A stretch of DNA of 64,000 bases from JAWWPY01 sp033854735 (GCA_033854735.1 JAWWPY010000024.1:1-64000), one strand, 5' to 3'; counted from the stretch's first letter, positions 34,608 to 44,545 are shown. The notes: a model not told the origin generated them from the sequence alone. A program made the numbers and translations.

Positions 34608-36044
34608 TCACCAGCTGGTGGGCTGGGGCATTCCCTCGCTGTAGCCGGCCGCGCTCTGCACCCCCACGAGCGCCCGCTCATGCAGTTCGTCGAGGTCGCT
34701 GGCGCCCGTGTAGCTGCACGCACTGCGCAGCCCAGCGGTGATCCCGTCGATCAGGTCTTCCACGCCGGGATGCCGCGGATCCAGGTACATCCGGGCGGTC
34801 GAGATGCCTTCCTCGAAGAGCTCCTTCCTGGCCCGGTCGAAGGACGAGTCCGCGGCCGAGCGCAGCCGGACGGCCCGGGCCGAGGCCATGCCGAAGCTCT
34901 CCTTGTAGAGTCTGCCGTCCGGTTCGCGGAACGTGTCGCCGGGCGACTCGTAGGTGCCCGCGAACCATGATCCGATCATGACATTGGACGCCCCCGCCGC
35001 CAGGGCCAGCGCCACATCCCTCGGGTGGCGGACGCCGCCGTCCGCCCAGACGTGCGCGCCCAGCCGCCGTGCCTGGTCGGCGCACTCCAGGACCGCGCTG
35101 AACTGCGGCCGGCCGACGCCGGTCATCATCCGGGTGGTGCACATCGCCCCCGGGCCGACACCGACCTTGACGATGTCGGCGCCGGCCGCTACGAGGTCGG
35201 CCACGCCGCGGGCCGTCACCACGTTCCCGGCCACCAGCGGCACCGACGGGCCTGCCTCGCGTATCGCACGCAGGGCATGGATCATTTTCTCCTGGTGGCC
35301 ATGGGCGGTATCCACGACGAGGACGTCCACCCCGGCGTCAAGCAGCAGCTTGGCCTTGCCCCCGACATCGCCGTTGATGCCCAGCGCGGCGCCGATGCGC
35401 AGCCGCCCCCGTGCATCGGTGGCGGGCTGGTAGAGCGTGGCCCGAAGCGCCCCGGTCCTGGTCAGGATGCCGACGCAGCGGCCAGAGTCGTCTACCACCG
35501 GCGCCAGCCGGTGCCTGCCGTCGTGCAGCAGGGTGAAGGCACGCTGCGGGTCTATGCCCGCCGGGAGGGTGAGCAGTTCGGTGGACATGATCTGGCGCAG
35601 CTGAGTGAACCGGTCCACTCCGCTGCAGTCAGCCTCGGTCGCCACGCCGACGGGCCGCCCGTCCTCGATCACCACCACGGCACCGTGAGCGCGCTTGGGG
35701 AGCAGGCTGAGCGCCTGGCCGGTGGTGTCCCCCGGGCCGAGCGTGATCGGCGTGTCGTGGACCAGGTCGCGGCCCTTCACCCAGGACACCACGTCCGCGA
35801 CCACATCCACCGGGATGTCCTGCGGCAGCACGGCGATGCCGCCCCGCCGGGCCACCGTCTCCGCCATCCGGCGCCCGGAGACCGCCGTCATGTTGGCCAC
35901 CACCACGGGGATGGTGGTGCCGCTGCCGTCGTGGGTGGCCAGGCTCACGTCGAGCCGGGACGCGATCGCCGACCGGCCGGGAACGAGGAATACGTCGCTG
36001 TAGGTCAGGTCGTGAGCGGGGGCTTGCCCAGAAAGGAATCGCAC
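34608..36044 (-). CDS. guaB1: GuaB1-type GMP reductase (IMPDH-like, CBS domains)
   Basis: 478 residues, IMPDH/GMPR barrel with two CBS domains inserted (about 95-215). The catalytic Cys loop is GVGPGAMCTTRMMTGVG, with GADIVKVG before it and ADGGVRHPRDVALALAAGA after. Actinobacteria carry this divergent paralogue beside the true IMP dehydrogenase; recent mycobacterial work assigns it GMP reductase activity, converting GMP to IMP for purine salvage. Stands alone, convergent with the hydrolase. Confidence 0.88.
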   Translation of the reverse strand: MRFLSGQAPAHDLTYSDVFLVPGRSAIASRLDVSLATHDGSGTTIPVVVANMTAVSGRRMAETVARRGGIAVLPQDIPVDVVADVVSWVKGRDLVHDTPITLGPGDTTGQALSLLPKRAHGAVVVIEDGRPVGVATEADCSGVDRFTQLRQIMSTELLTLPAGIDPQRAFTLLHDGRHRLAPVVDDSGRCVGILTRTGALRATLYQPATDARGRLRIGAALGINGDVGGKAKLLLDAGVDVLVVDTAHGHQEKMIHALRAIREAGPSVPLVAGNVVTARGVADLVAAGADIVKVGVGPGAMCTTRMMTGVGRPQFSAVLECADQARRLGAHVWADGGVRHPRDVALALAAGASNVMIGSWFAGTYESPGDTFREPDGRLYKESFGMASARAVRLRSAADSSFDRARKELFEEGISTARMYLDPRHPGVEDLIDGITAGLRSACSYTGASDLDELHERALVGVQSAAGYSEGMPQPTSW

Positions 36045-36143
36045 ATCATCGATTCTGCCCGCGATCGGCGACTACCTGGTCACCCGGGCCGGTCGCGGCG
36101 GGCTGGCCACCCTGGCCGGGCCCCCTGGCCGGGCACCTGGCGG

Positions 36144-37757
36144 TCACTGCTCCGCGCCGTCCTCGGTGAGGTCCCGCTGCTCCCTGGCCAGCATGGCCTC
36201 CTCCAGGTCCAGGCCGCGCAGCACGTGGTCGAGCACCTCGTCGTCGATCTTGCGCTCGTCCCTGAGCCGGATGAACGTGGCCCGCTCGGTGGTGGTCATC
36301 TCACGGCGGAGCCGCCGGAACGCGGCCGACGGAGCTTCCGCGCCGTCCGGCCCGCGACCGTCGCTGACCCTCTCCCAGGCGCCGAACTGCCGGTACTGCG
36401 CCAGCCGCCGCAGCCGGTCGACGATCTCGGGAGGCGCCGTGCCAGTGAGCTCATCGAGGCGCTGCAGGCCCGCTGCTGAGGCGGCCTGCTGCGCCGCTGC
36501 CTCGGCGAGAACGTCGGATTGCTGCTCCGCCGCCCCCGCCGTGACGCCCAGCCACCGGATAAGCAACGGCAGGCTGAGCCCCTGAACGAGCAGCGTGCCG
36601 AGCACCGCGGCGAACGTCAGGAAGATCAGCAGGCTGCGCTCGGGCACCGTGGCGGGCAGTGCCGCGGCGGCGGCCAGCGAGATGACCCCGCGCATCCCAG
36701 CCCAGGACAGGATGGCGGTGGCCTGCCACGGTGGTGACGGGTCACGCGCCGCGAGCCCGGGGACGAGCCATCGCGGGAAATAGATCGCCGGAAACACCCA
36801 CACGATGCGGGCCAGCACCACGGCGCCGAGCACGATCACTGCCTCAACGGCCAGGCGGCCCGGGTCGCGCCCGGCCAGTTCCCTGATGATCGGCCTCAGC
36901 TGGAGGCCGATCAGCGCGAACGCCACCGACTCGAGCACGAACGTGGCCACCCGCCAGACCGCCATGTCCTGCAGCCGGGTGGCGAAATGCGCCTGGCCGG
37001 CGTGGTGGCCCAGGTAGATCCCGGCCACCACGACCGCGAGGATCCCGGACACGTGCAGCGACTCCGCCGCCAGGTAGGCGGCGAACGGTGCCACGAGCGA
37101 CAGGGCGCTTTCCGCGAGCGGATCGCGCAGCCGCATCCGCACGATGTGGATGACGATGCCGAGGACGATGCCCACGGCCACCCCGCCCGCGCCGATGGCC
37201 AGGAAGCTGCCCGTGGCGCTGAGCAGGGCGAGGGTGCCGGTCCCCGCCGCCGCGCTGACGGCGACCGTGTACACGGTGAGCGCCGTGCCGTCGTTCAGCA
37301 TGCTCTCGCCCGTGATGACCGTCAGCAGCCGGCGGGGCAGGTGCAGCCGGCGGCCGATGCTGGCCGCGGACACAGCGTCGGTGGGCGCGAGGATCGCCCC
37401 CAGAGTCACCGCCGCGGCCAGGGGCAGCCCGGGGACGGCGAGGCGGACGGCCCACGCGACAACGGCCGCGGTGAACAGCACGAGGCCGACGGAGAGCAGG
37501 GTGAGCGACCGGACGCTGTCGCGCAGGTTCAGGTACGAGCTCTCCAGCGCCGCCGTGTACACCAGCGGCGGCAGGACCCCGAGCAGGACGAAGGTCGGGC
37601 TGAGCCGGAACTCCGGCATGCCGGGGATGTAGGACGCGGCCAGCCCGGCGACGACCAGCAGAATTGGCGCGGCGAAGTTGAGCCGCCGGGCCAGGGCGGC
37701 GATGGCGCAGGATCCCGCGATGAGGAAGAGCAGCTCCAGCGCCTGCGTCGCGTTCAT
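36144..37757 (-). CDS. Na+/H+ antiporter, CPA1 family
   Basis: 537 residues: twelve or so membrane helices in the first 410 residues, then a cytoplasmic tail. The conserved ion-site motif is GAILAPTDAVSAA and ESMLNDGTALTVY follows, both standard for NhaP/CPA1 exchangers. Gene order suggests it may be regulated by the adjacent TetR gene (29-base gap, same strand). Role: pH and sodium homeostasis. Confidence 0.9.
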   Translation of the reverse strand: MNATQALELLFLIAGSCAIAALARRLNFAAPILLVVAGLAASYIPGMPEFRLSPTFVLLGVLPPLVYTAALESSYLNLRDSVRSLTLLSVGLVLFTAAVVAWAVRLAVPGLPLAAAVTLGAILAPTDAVSAASIGRRLHLPRRLLTVITGESMLNDGTALTVYTVAVSAAAGTGTLALLSATGSFLAIGAGGVAVGIVLGIVIHIVRMRLRDPLAESALSLVAPFAAYLAAESLHVSGILAVVVAGIYLGHHAGQAHFATRLQDMAVWRVATFVLESVAFALIGLQLRPIIRELAGRDPGRLAVEAVIVLGAVVLARIVWVFPAIYFPRWLVPGLAARDPSPPWQATAILSWAGMRGVISLAAAAALPATVPERSLLIFLTFAAVLGTLLVQGLSLPLLIRWLGVTAGAAEQQSDVLAEAAAQQAASAAGLQRLDELTGTAPPEIVDRLRRLAQYRQFGAWERVSDGRGPDGAEAPSAAFRRLRREMTTTERATFIRLRDERKIDDEVLDHVLRGLDLEEAMLAREQRDLTEDGAEQ

Positions 37758-37786
37758 GGTGGACCCCCCCTGTCCGCCTGGGGCGG

Positions 37787-38599
37787 CTACGGCGAGAGGA
37801 AGGCGGCGAAAATGATGGCGGTGAGCCGGTCCACCATTTCCTCCTTGGGCAGCCTGAGCTCCTCGCTGAGCAGGTAGTTCACCCGCTCAAGCATCATCAG
37901 GAGGGCGAACGCGGTGAGTTCCGCGTGCTCATCAAGGCCGCCCTGGCCGTCCGGCGACCGCGCCGGGGCTGACACTGTCATGCCCCGCGTCATGGCCTCG
38001 GCCAGCTTGAACAGCACCTGCATGCCGTCGCCCCAGACTTCCTCGCCGACCAGTTCCGCCTGGCTGAGGATCCCGATGACCGCCGCGTGCGCCGCGTAGG
38101 TCTCGCAGAAGCTGGTTACCCACTGGCGCAGCGCCGCCCGGCCTGCCTCATCCCTGGTGACCAGGGGGAACGTGTCGGTAATGCCTTCCATGTCGTGCAG
38201 CGCGTCCCGCAGCAAGGCCTTGAACAGGTCATCCTTATTCTTGAAGTACAGGTAGAACGTGCCGTGCGAGGTCTTGGCCCGCCGCACGACGTCGTCGACG
38301 CGCACCGCCTGGAATCCGCGCTCGTAGAATTCGGCCAGGCCTGCTTCCAGCAGCCGCTGCACGGTCTGGCGGCCCTGGGCACGCAGTTCGCGGTCCTGCG
38401 CGGGGACGCCACCACCCTGCGAGGGCCGGCCGCCCCGGCCGGCCGCCACCTGCGGCTTCGGTGCGGCGCTGGCGTGGTTGGTGGCCCGTGGCGCGGTCTT
38501 CCCGCCGGGCACGGACTCCCCGGGCACGGACTCCCCAGGCGCGGACTCGCCGGGCGCGGATCTCCTCGGCGCGGCACCGGGTGCAGCTTCCCGACTCAT
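37787..38599 (-). CDS. TetR-family regulator with repeat-rich N-terminus
   Basis: 270 residues. The helix-turn-helix is at about 77-120 (LLEAGLAEFYERGFQAVRVD; KTSHGTFYLYFKNKDDLF). The C-terminal ligand domain is typical. The first 70 residues are an unusual disordered extension containing GES(A/V)P repeats encoded by a 15-bp tandem repeat; translation could in principle begin downstream of it. It lies immediately upstream of the antiporter and may control it. Confidence 0.86.
   Translation of the reverse strand: MSREAAPGAAPRRSAPGESAPGESVPGESVPGGKTAPRATNHASAAPKPQVAAGRGGRPSQGGGVPAQDRELRAQGRQTVQRLLEAGLAEFYERGFQAVRVDDVVRRAKTSHGTFYLYFKNKDDLFKALLRDALHDMEGITDTFPLVTRDEAGRAALRQWVTSFCETYAAHAAVIGILSQAELVGEEVWGDGMQVLFKLAEAMTRGMTVSAPARSPDGQGGLDEHAELTAFALLMMLERVNYLLSEELRLPKEEMVDRLTAIIFAAFLSP
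38506..38565. repeat. Four tandem 15-bp units in the TetR gene
   Basis: CGGGCACGGACTCCC at 38506 and 38521 (identical), then two diverged copies at 38536 and 38551. In frame; they encode the GESVP-like repeats of the N-terminal extension. Confidence 0.8.
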
Positions 38600-38696
38600 G
38601 GTCGGAGACTAGCCTGTCGGCCGGTAGGTTCGCTGGTAACCCCCCGGCCGGGGCGGGGCCGCAGCCACCTCCCCGTGGCCGGAGGGCCGCCGCGGC

Positions 38697-40010
38697 TCAC
38701 GGGCCCAGGACGTGTTCGAGGTAGGGATTGGTGAACCGGCGCTCCGGGTCGAGCGTGTCGCGGAGCGCCACGAACTGGCTGAACTCCGGATATACGGCAC
38801 GCAGGTACGCGGCGTCCCTGGTGTGCAGCTTGCCCCAGTGCGGCCGCCCGCCGGCCGCGGTCATCACCGCCTCCACGTCCCGGAAATACTTCTCGTGCGG
38901 CGAGGCGTGGAACATGTGGACAGCGATGTAGGCGGTGTCCCGGCCGCGGGCGGTGGACAGCCAGATGTCATCCGGCGGGGCGACCCGGACCTCGATGGGG
39001 AAGCTGATCCGCCAGTCGCGCCGGGTGAACAGGGCGCGGATCTCGGCCAGAACGGCCGCGAGGTGCTCCCGGGGGATGGCGTACTCCTGCTCCATGAACC
39101 GCACCCGGCGCGGGCTGGTGAAGACCCGGTAGGACGCATCGACGTAGCCACGGGCGCCGAGCGCCTTGCCGGCGATCGCGTTGACCACGGGGATGGCGGC
39201 AGGCATCCGGTGGCCCAGCCGGCAGGTGGCCCCGAACACACTGTTGGCCAGGAATTCATCGTCCAGCCGGTACCGCCACCGCGGCAGCGGCCGGGCCGGG
39301 CCGCCGGTCCGGTTGTTGCGCTTGGTCAGGCAGCCCTCGGTATGCGGGAACCAGTAGAACTCGAAATGCTCGTTGCCGCTGGTCAGTTCGTCGAGCCTGG
39401 CGACAACCTCGGACCAGCGCATCGGCTCCTCCTGGGCCCGCAGCAGGAACGAGGGGACCACCCGGAACGTCACGGCGGTCAGCACGCCGAGCGCACCGAG
39501 GCCAACCCTGGCCGCCCGGAACACGTCGCTGCCGGCGGAACATGACGTGATCGTGCCGTCGGCCAGGACCATCTCCAGGCCCGCCACCTGTGCCGCGATG
39601 CTGGCCAGGTCACGGCCAGTGCCGTGGGTTCCGGTCTGGATGGCGCCCGCCACCGTCTGCTCCTGGATGTCCCCCATGTTCGCCAGGGCCAGGCCACGCG
39701 TCTGGAGGTGGGTGTTAAGGACACGGAGCGAGCATCCTGCCTCCACGGTCACCAGGCCGGCGCGCTCGTCCACCGACCGGACCGCGGCCAGCGCGCCGGG
39801 GCGCAGCAGCAGGCCGTCGGTCACCGCGGCCCCGGTGAACGAGTGACCGCTGCCGGCCATCCGGACCCGCAGTCCTTCCGCGCCGGCGGCGGCCACCGCC
39901 TCGGCGACCTCGTCAGCGCCGCGCGGCGTTATCACCCGGCGCGGCCGCGCGGACTGATTGCCAGCCCAGTTCTGCCAGGTGGGGGGTGCGATGGCGGGGG
40001 CGCTGACCAT
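38697..40010 (-). CDS. FAD-linked aldonolactone oxidase (D-arabinono-1,4-lactone oxidase family)
   Basis: 437 residues: FAD-binding PCMH domain with GSGHSFTGAAVTDG (the His is the usual covalent FAD site in relatives), QTGTHGTGRDL, then the ALO domain with FYWFPHTEGCLTKRNN and the C-terminal RPHWGKLHTRD motif (HWGK). Relatives oxidise L-gulono- or D-arabinono-1,4-lactone or alditols. Monocistronic, divergent from the lytic transglycosylase. Confidence 0.88.
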   Translation of the reverse strand: MVSAPAIAPPTWQNWAGNQSARPRRVITPRGADEVAEAVAAAGAEGLRVRMAGSGHSFTGAAVTDGLLLRPGALAAVRSVDERAGLVTVEAGCSLRVLNTHLQTRGLALANMGDIQEQTVAGAIQTGTHGTGRDLASIAAQVAGLEMVLADGTITSCSAGSDVFRAARVGLGALGVLTAVTFRVVPSFLLRAQEEPMRWSEVVARLDELTSGNEHFEFYWFPHTEGCLTKRNNRTGGPARPLPRWRYRLDDEFLANSVFGATCRLGHRMPAAIPVVNAIAGKALGARGYVDASYRVFTSPRRVRFMEQEYAIPREHLAAVLAEIRALFTRRDWRISFPIEVRVAPPDDIWLSTARGRDTAYIAVHMFHASPHEKYFRDVEAVMTAAGGRPHWGKLHTRDAAYLRAVYPEFSQFVALRDTLDPERRFTNPYLEHVLGP

Positions 40011-40162
40011 GTCCGGGACCCTACCGGAGAACTGGCCCGCGCTTCCGTCATGGTGGCCGGGCCGGCTTTCGTGGAAATTGTCCCCGTTGTGACACGGCGG
40101 TCAGCGACGCGCCGGTACCGGCCTTCCGGTCCGGGCGCCCGTCCGGTTAGGGTTGGAACGCA

Positions 40163-41281
40163 ATGAGACTCCTGTTTCGGCGCAGCGCGCCGATTGCCGC
40201 CCCTGCCGGTATGCCGCTGACGCGGGTAGCGGCGGTCGCCGGGGCAATCGTCATGGTCATGATCGGCGCGACCGCCATGGCCTTGCCGCCGCTGGGCGCC
40301 CGGCCGGCTGCGAGCAGTGCTGGCCGCAGCGCGACGGGGTATCAGCAGATCATCCTGCCGGACCTGCTGGTGATCGCGCCGAAGGGGCTCAGCGCCACCC
40401 AGATCGCCAGGATCGGCAAGGTCTCCGGGGTGCGGAACGTGCTCACCGCCGACGGTGCCGCGATCAAGATCGGGACCCGCCAGGTCAACGTGCTCGGCGT
40501 CGACCCGCAGACGTTCCGCTCGTGGACGCCGCTGGCCACGGCGTCGGACCAGGCCGTGTGGACCGCGCTGGCGGCCGGCCGTTTCGTGGCCTCGCAGGAC
40601 GCGGCGGCCCGGCTCGGCCTGCGTACCGGCGTGAGCTACGGGCTGACCGGGGCCACCCGCCAGGACCTGATCTTCGGCGACTCGGCGCCGCTCGGTGTAT
40701 CCGGCATCGACGTCCTGGTCAGCAGCCGTGCGTCCAGCGCGCTCGGCCTGGTCCGCGGGGTGGCCGCGCTGGTCAGCGCACCCGGCGCGGCACTGGCCAC
40801 GCTGACCAGCGGCGTACGCGGCGCGGCCGGCTCCGGGGACACCATCGTCAGCCTGCGCAGCCAGCCGCTTCCCGTGCGGCCGGCTGTCACCGGCGGCAAG
40901 CCCGCCAGTTACCTGCAGTTGTTCCAGCAGTCCGCCGCCCGGTACTGCCGGGGGTTGTCCTGGACGGTGCTCGCCGCCATCGGCCAGATCGAGAGCGGCG
41001 ATGGGAGCAACGTGGGCCCGTCGAGCGCTGGCGCGCTGGGCCCCATGCAGTTCCTGCCGTCAACGTGGGCCACCTGGGGCATCACCGCCTTCGGCGAACC
41101 CGGGCCACCGAACATCATGGATCCGTACGACGCGGTCCCGTCGGCGGCCCGCCTCCTGTGCGCGGATGGTGGCGGCACCTCAGCTGGCCTGGCTGGCGCC
41201 ATCTACTCCTACAACCACGCCAGCTGGTATGTGACTGAGGTGCTCGCCCTCGCTCGGCAGTACGCGCAGACCTACGGCTGA
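40163..41281 (+). CDS. Lytic transglycosylase-like protein (SLT domain)
   Basis: 372 residues. A signal-anchor helix (about 13-38) is followed by an unfamiliar 190-residue region and a C-terminal SLT/goose-lysozyme-type domain: AAIGQIESGDGSNVGPSSAG (catalytic Glu in QIESG), GALGPMQFLPSTWATWG and SYNHASWYV. It would cleave peptidoglycan glycan strands with anhydro-product formation, outside the membrane. The middle region (residues 60-230) resembles no domain I recognise. Confidence 0.87.
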   Translation: MRLLFRRSAPIAAPAGMPLTRVAAVAGAIVMVMIGATAMALPPLGARPAASSAGRSATGYQQIILPDLLVIAPKGLSATQIARIGKVSGVRNVLTADGAAIKIGTRQVNVLGVDPQTFRSWTPLATASDQAVWTALAAGRFVASQDAAARLGLRTGVSYGLTGATRQDLIFGDSAPLGVSGIDVLVSSRASSALGLVRGVAALVSAPGAALATLTSGVRGAAGSGDTIVSLRSQPLPVRPAVTGGKPASYLQLFQQSAARYCRGLSWTVLAAIGQIESGDGSNVGPSSAGALGPMQFLPSTWATWGITAFGEPGPPNIMDPYDAVPSAARLLCADGGGTSAGLAGAIYSYNHASWYVTEVLALARQYAQTYG

Positions 41282-41304
41282 CCGCACCCTGGTTGGATGG
41301 TGGC

Positions 41305-42357
41305 ATGCCGCATTACGACGCGTTCCTGCTCGTCTCCTTCGGGGGACCGGAAGCTCCCGATGAGGTCATGCCGTTTCTGGAGAATGTCACCCGGGGCCGC
41401 GGCATACCGCGGGAGCGGCTCGCCGCGGTGGCCGAGCATTACTATGCGGCCGGCGGAATCAGCCCGATCAACCAGCAGTGCCGGGGCCTGGCCGCGGCTA
41501 TCGGCAAGGATTTCGCCTCCGCCGGCCTTGACCTGCCCGTGTACTGGGGCAACCGGAACTGGGCGCCTTACCTCACGGCCACCGTGGCGGATATGGCGGC
41601 CGCCGGGGTGCGGCGCGCCGTCGGCTTCGTGACTTCGGCCTACGGTTCCTACTCCAGCTGCAGGCAGTATCTCGACGACATCGCGGCGGCGTGCGCCGAG
41701 GTGGGCCCGGGCGCCCCGCGGATCGACAAGCTGCGGCATTTCTTCAATCATCCGGGGTTCATCGAGCCGCTCGCCGAGCAGGCCCGGGCGGCGGTCGAGT
41801 CGCTGCCCGCCGAGGTGAGGCCGGACGTTCCGCTGGTTTTCACGGCGCACAGCGTGCCCGAGGCCATGGCGGCGTCCAGCGGGCCCCCGCCGGGCGGCCT
41901 GTACCCGGCCCAACTGGCCGAAGCATCGCGCCTCGTCGCGGAGCGGGTCGGCACCGCGCACCCGTGGCGCCTGGTCTACCAGAGCCGTAGCGGGCCGCCG
42001 GCCCAGCCCTGGCTCGGCCCCGACGTCCGCGACCACCTTGAGGATCTGGCCCGCTCGGGGGCACCAGCGGCCGTCCTGGTCCCGGTCGGCTTTGTCTCCG
42101 ATCACATGGAGGTGATCCACGACCTGGACGTCGAGGCGGCGCAGACCGCCGAGCGGGTGGGCTTGCGGCTGGCCCGCGCGGCTACCCCCGGCACCCACCC
42201 CCGGTTCGTTTCGATGATCACGGAGCTGGTCCGGGAGCGGGTCGACGGGCAGATGGCCGGGGCCATGCTGGGCCCTCTCCAGCCACCACGCGATATTTGC
42301 CGCAACGATTGCTGCCCAGCCGCTGCCGTCAGTACCCGTCCCGGGCGTGCAGGGTGA
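41305..42357 (+). CDS. hemH: Coproporphyrin III ferrochelatase
   Basis: Inserts iron into coproporphyrin III in the Gram-positive heme route. 350 residues. Motifs: LLVSFGGPEAPDEV at the N-terminus, YGSYSSCRQY, VFTAHSVPEAMA (catalytic His) and PVGFVSDHMEVIHDLD. The end has a CRNDCC cluster, the [2Fe-2S] ligand site of actinobacterial ferrochelatases. I start at the ATG at 41305; a TTG at 41293 adds four residues. Overlaps or abuts the inositol-monophosphatase gene, as in Streptomyces. Confidence 0.94.
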   Translation: MPHYDAFLLVSFGGPEAPDEVMPFLENVTRGRGIPRERLAAVAEHYYAAGGISPINQQCRGLAAAIGKDFASAGLDLPVYWGNRNWAPYLTATVADMAAAGVRRAVGFVTSAYGSYSSCRQYLDDIAAACAEVGPGAPRIDKLRHFFNHPGFIEPLAEQARAAVESLPAEVRPDVPLVFTAHSVPEAMAASSGPPPGGLYPAQLAEASRLVAERVGTAHPWRLVYQSRSGPPAQPWLGPDVRDHLEDLARSGAPAAVLVPVGFVSDHMEVIHDLDVEAAQTAERVGLRLARAATPGTHPRFVSMITELVRERVDGQMAGAMLGPLQPPRDICRNDCCPAAAVSTRPGRAG

Positions 42358-43195
42358 CCTGGTGAGGGAACCGGATCCGGGTGATCTGCTCGACCTGGCG
42401 CGGCGCGCCGCCGGGGAGGCGGCCGAACTGCTGGCCGGCAGCCGCCCGGCCGGGCCGTTGGGACGCCCGGAGGTGGCGGACACCAAGTCGAGCCCGACTG
42501 ATGTGGTGACCGAAATGGACCGCGCCGCGGAAGCCCTGATTGCGCGGCGGCTGCTGGCTGAGCGGCCGGGCGACGCGATCCTCGGCGAGGAGGGCGGGGA
42601 GTCCGGCCACGGCCGGGTCCGCTGGATCGTCGACCCGCTGGATGGCACCGTCAACTACCTGTACGGGCTGCCGGACTGGGCGGTCAGCATTGCGGCGGAG
42701 GTGGACGGCACCGTGGTGGCCGGGGTGGTCGCGGTCCCGGCCCGGGGTGAGCTGTTCACTGCCGTCCGTGGCGAGGGTGCCTGGCTCCGGTCCGCCTCGC
42801 AGCCGCCGGTCGCGGCGCGGTGCAACGCGCCGGTCCCGCTGCACCAGGCGCTGGTCGGGACCGGGTTCGGGTACGCGGCGGCGCGCCGCGTGGTGCAGGG
42901 GGAGGTCGTCGCCGCGGTGCTGCCCCGGGTGCGCGACATCCGGCGGGGCGGTTCGTGCGCCGTGGACCTGTGCTCGGTGGCCATGGGGCGGCTGGATGCC
43001 TTCTACGAGCGCGGCGTGAACTACTGGGACTTCGCGGCCGGCGGGCTGGTCGCCACCGAGGCGGGCGCGCGGCTGGGCGGCCTGAACGGCCGGGCGGCCA
43101 GCCCGGAAATGACCATCGCGGCCGAGCCCGGGCTGTTCAGCGCGCTGGGCGAACTGCTGGCGGGCCTCGATCCGGAGCGGGACGCGCCCGGCTGA
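42347..43195 (+). CDS. Inositol monophosphatase-family phosphatase
   Basis: 282 residues (GTG 42347) or 277 (GTG 42362, with GGGTG upstream). Mg-dependent phosphatase motifs are GEEGGESG, WIVDPLDGTVNYLYGLP and the second metal motif NYWDFAAGGLVATEAG. Could act on inositol-, histidinol- or adenosine-type monophosphates. Probably translated together with ferrochelatase (10-base overlap or 4-base gap). Confidence 0.9.
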   Translation: MQGDLVREPDPGDLLDLARRAAGEAAELLAGSRPAGPLGRPEVADTKSSPTDVVTEMDRAAEALIARRLLAERPGDAILGEEGGESGHGRVRWIVDPLDGTVNYLYGLPDWAVSIAAEVDGTVVAGVVAVPARGELFTAVRGEGAWLRSASQPPVAARCNAPVPLHQALVGTGFGYAAARRVVQGEVVAAVLPRVRDIRRGGSCAVDLCSVAMGRLDAFYERGVNYWDFAAGGLVATEAGARLGGLNGRAASPEMTIAAEPGLFSALGELLAGLDPERDAPG

Positions 43196-43228
43196 CAGGG
43201 CTGTTGATCCCCGGTCAGTGTTGCCTGG

Positions 43229-44545
43229 TCAGGGCTGCCTGGTCAGGGTGCCGGTGGGCGAAGGGCCGCTGGTGCGCTTGAAACTGAACGTGAGGGTGTT
43301 GGCGGTCTGCTCAGCCAGGGTGACCTCGCCGTTGTCGCAGTTCTGCTTCCCGTTGCTGATCTGCTGCTCCATGGTGAGCTTCCCGCCCGCTGCGGTGACC
43401 AGCAGAAGATTGCCCGAGCAGTTGAGCGCCGGGTAGGAAATGGTCCCGGCCGCCGAGCCGCTGATGAGCGTGACGTCGACGGTTACCTGCAACGCCGGGG
43501 CGCTCTGGTGTACCTGCCCGGACCAGGAACCGGCCAGCGCGGCCGGAACTATCGTGGTGGCCGCCGGCGAGGCCGACGCCGTCCGCGGGGACGCGGCGCG
43601 GGTGGCCGATGCCGCTCGCAGCGGGTCGTTGCTGTGGGCCGGGTGGTGCATCAAGATCAAGGTGGCGGCTATGGCGATCGCGCCGAGGCACGCCACGCAG
43701 GCCGTGAGCCAGCCCGCTCGCTGGGCGGTGGACCGGGCCGGGGGTTCTTCCGCGGCCCTCCCCGGGACGCTGCGGGGCACGCCCCTGGCGGCCGCGCGGG
43801 ATCGCCTGGCGCCCTCCGCGAGCAGGCCAGCCGCCGGGTCGACCTGGCCAAGCAGGGCCGTGGTCACCTTGCGGGCACTGGGGCGGCTGCCCGGATCTGG
43901 AGCCAGGCAGGCGGCCACCGTGGCGCGCAGCGGCTCCGGCAGGTAGTTCAGGTCCTGTGGGCCGACAGCCGGGCGCCCCGCGGCGGCGAACAGCGTGGTC
44001 TGCGCCCAGGCGAGCATGTCCGCGGACGGCGTGGCGGACCCGTAGGGCGGAGTGATGCTGAAGTGGACGACGCGCGGGCCCTCGGCGCCGAGCACGACGT
44101 GGTCCGGCCCGAAATCCCCGTGTACCAGCCCGGCCTGGTGGACCGCGGTGAGGCCGGTGGCCATTCCGATGGCCAGCGCCGCCAGTTCGGTGTCCGGCAG
44201 CGGCCCGCTGGCGGCGACCGCCTCGGTCAGCGATGGGCCTTCCACGAGCTCGCTGACCAGATAAGGCTCATCGCCTTCGAATCCGGCGTCCAGGATCCGG
44301 GCCGCGCAAAAGGGCGGCACCCGGCGGGCCGCCCTGGCCTCCGCCGCGAAGCGGTCCCGCGACGCACCGCCCGGCGCCCAGTCCGTGCCCAGCATCGCGA
44401 TGGCCGCCATGGCGCCGTCCGGGAGCCGGGTGGCATAACTGTTCGCCGGCCCGGGATCAGCCGGATCGTCCGCGATGCGTCCCGAAAGCCGGTAACGGCC
44501 GACGCGCCGAGGATCTTCGGGCCCCAATGGCGTGACGAAGGGCAT
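43229..44545 (-). CDS. Receptor-like serine/threonine pseudokinase
   Basis: 438 residues: N-terminal kinase-like domain (about 15-250), basic/Pro linker, a membrane helix around 290-312 and an extracellular C-terminal domain of about 110 residues. Catalytic residues are missing: the VAVK lysine position reads AIAM, HRD is HGD (GLVHGDFGPDHVVL) and DFG is replaced by HFS. It is therefore probably a scaffold or sensor. The outer domain (SGSAAGTISYPALNCSGNLL) resembles the small lipoprotein-like domain attached to other Streptomyces kinases. Convergent with the IMPase gene (33-base gap). Confidence 0.85.
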   Translation of the reverse strand: MPFVTPLGPEDPRRVGRYRLSGRIADDPADPGPANSYATRLPDGAMAAIAMLGTDWAPGGASRDRFAAEARAARRVPPFCAARILDAGFEGDEPYLVSELVEGPSLTEAVAASGPLPDTELAALAIGMATGLTAVHQAGLVHGDFGPDHVVLGAEGPRVVHFSITPPYGSATPSADMLAWAQTTLFAAAGRPAVGPQDLNYLPEPLRATVAACLAPDPGSRPSARKVTTALLGQVDPAAGLLAEGARRSRAAARGVPRSVPGRAAEEPPARSTAQRAGWLTACVACLGAIAIAATLILMHHPAHSNDPLRAASATRAASPRTASASPAATTIVPAALAGSWSGQVHQSAPALQVTVDVTLISGSAAGTISYPALNCSGNLLLVTAAGGKLTMEQQISNGKQNCDNGEVTLAEQTANTLTFSFKRTSGPSPTGTLTRQP

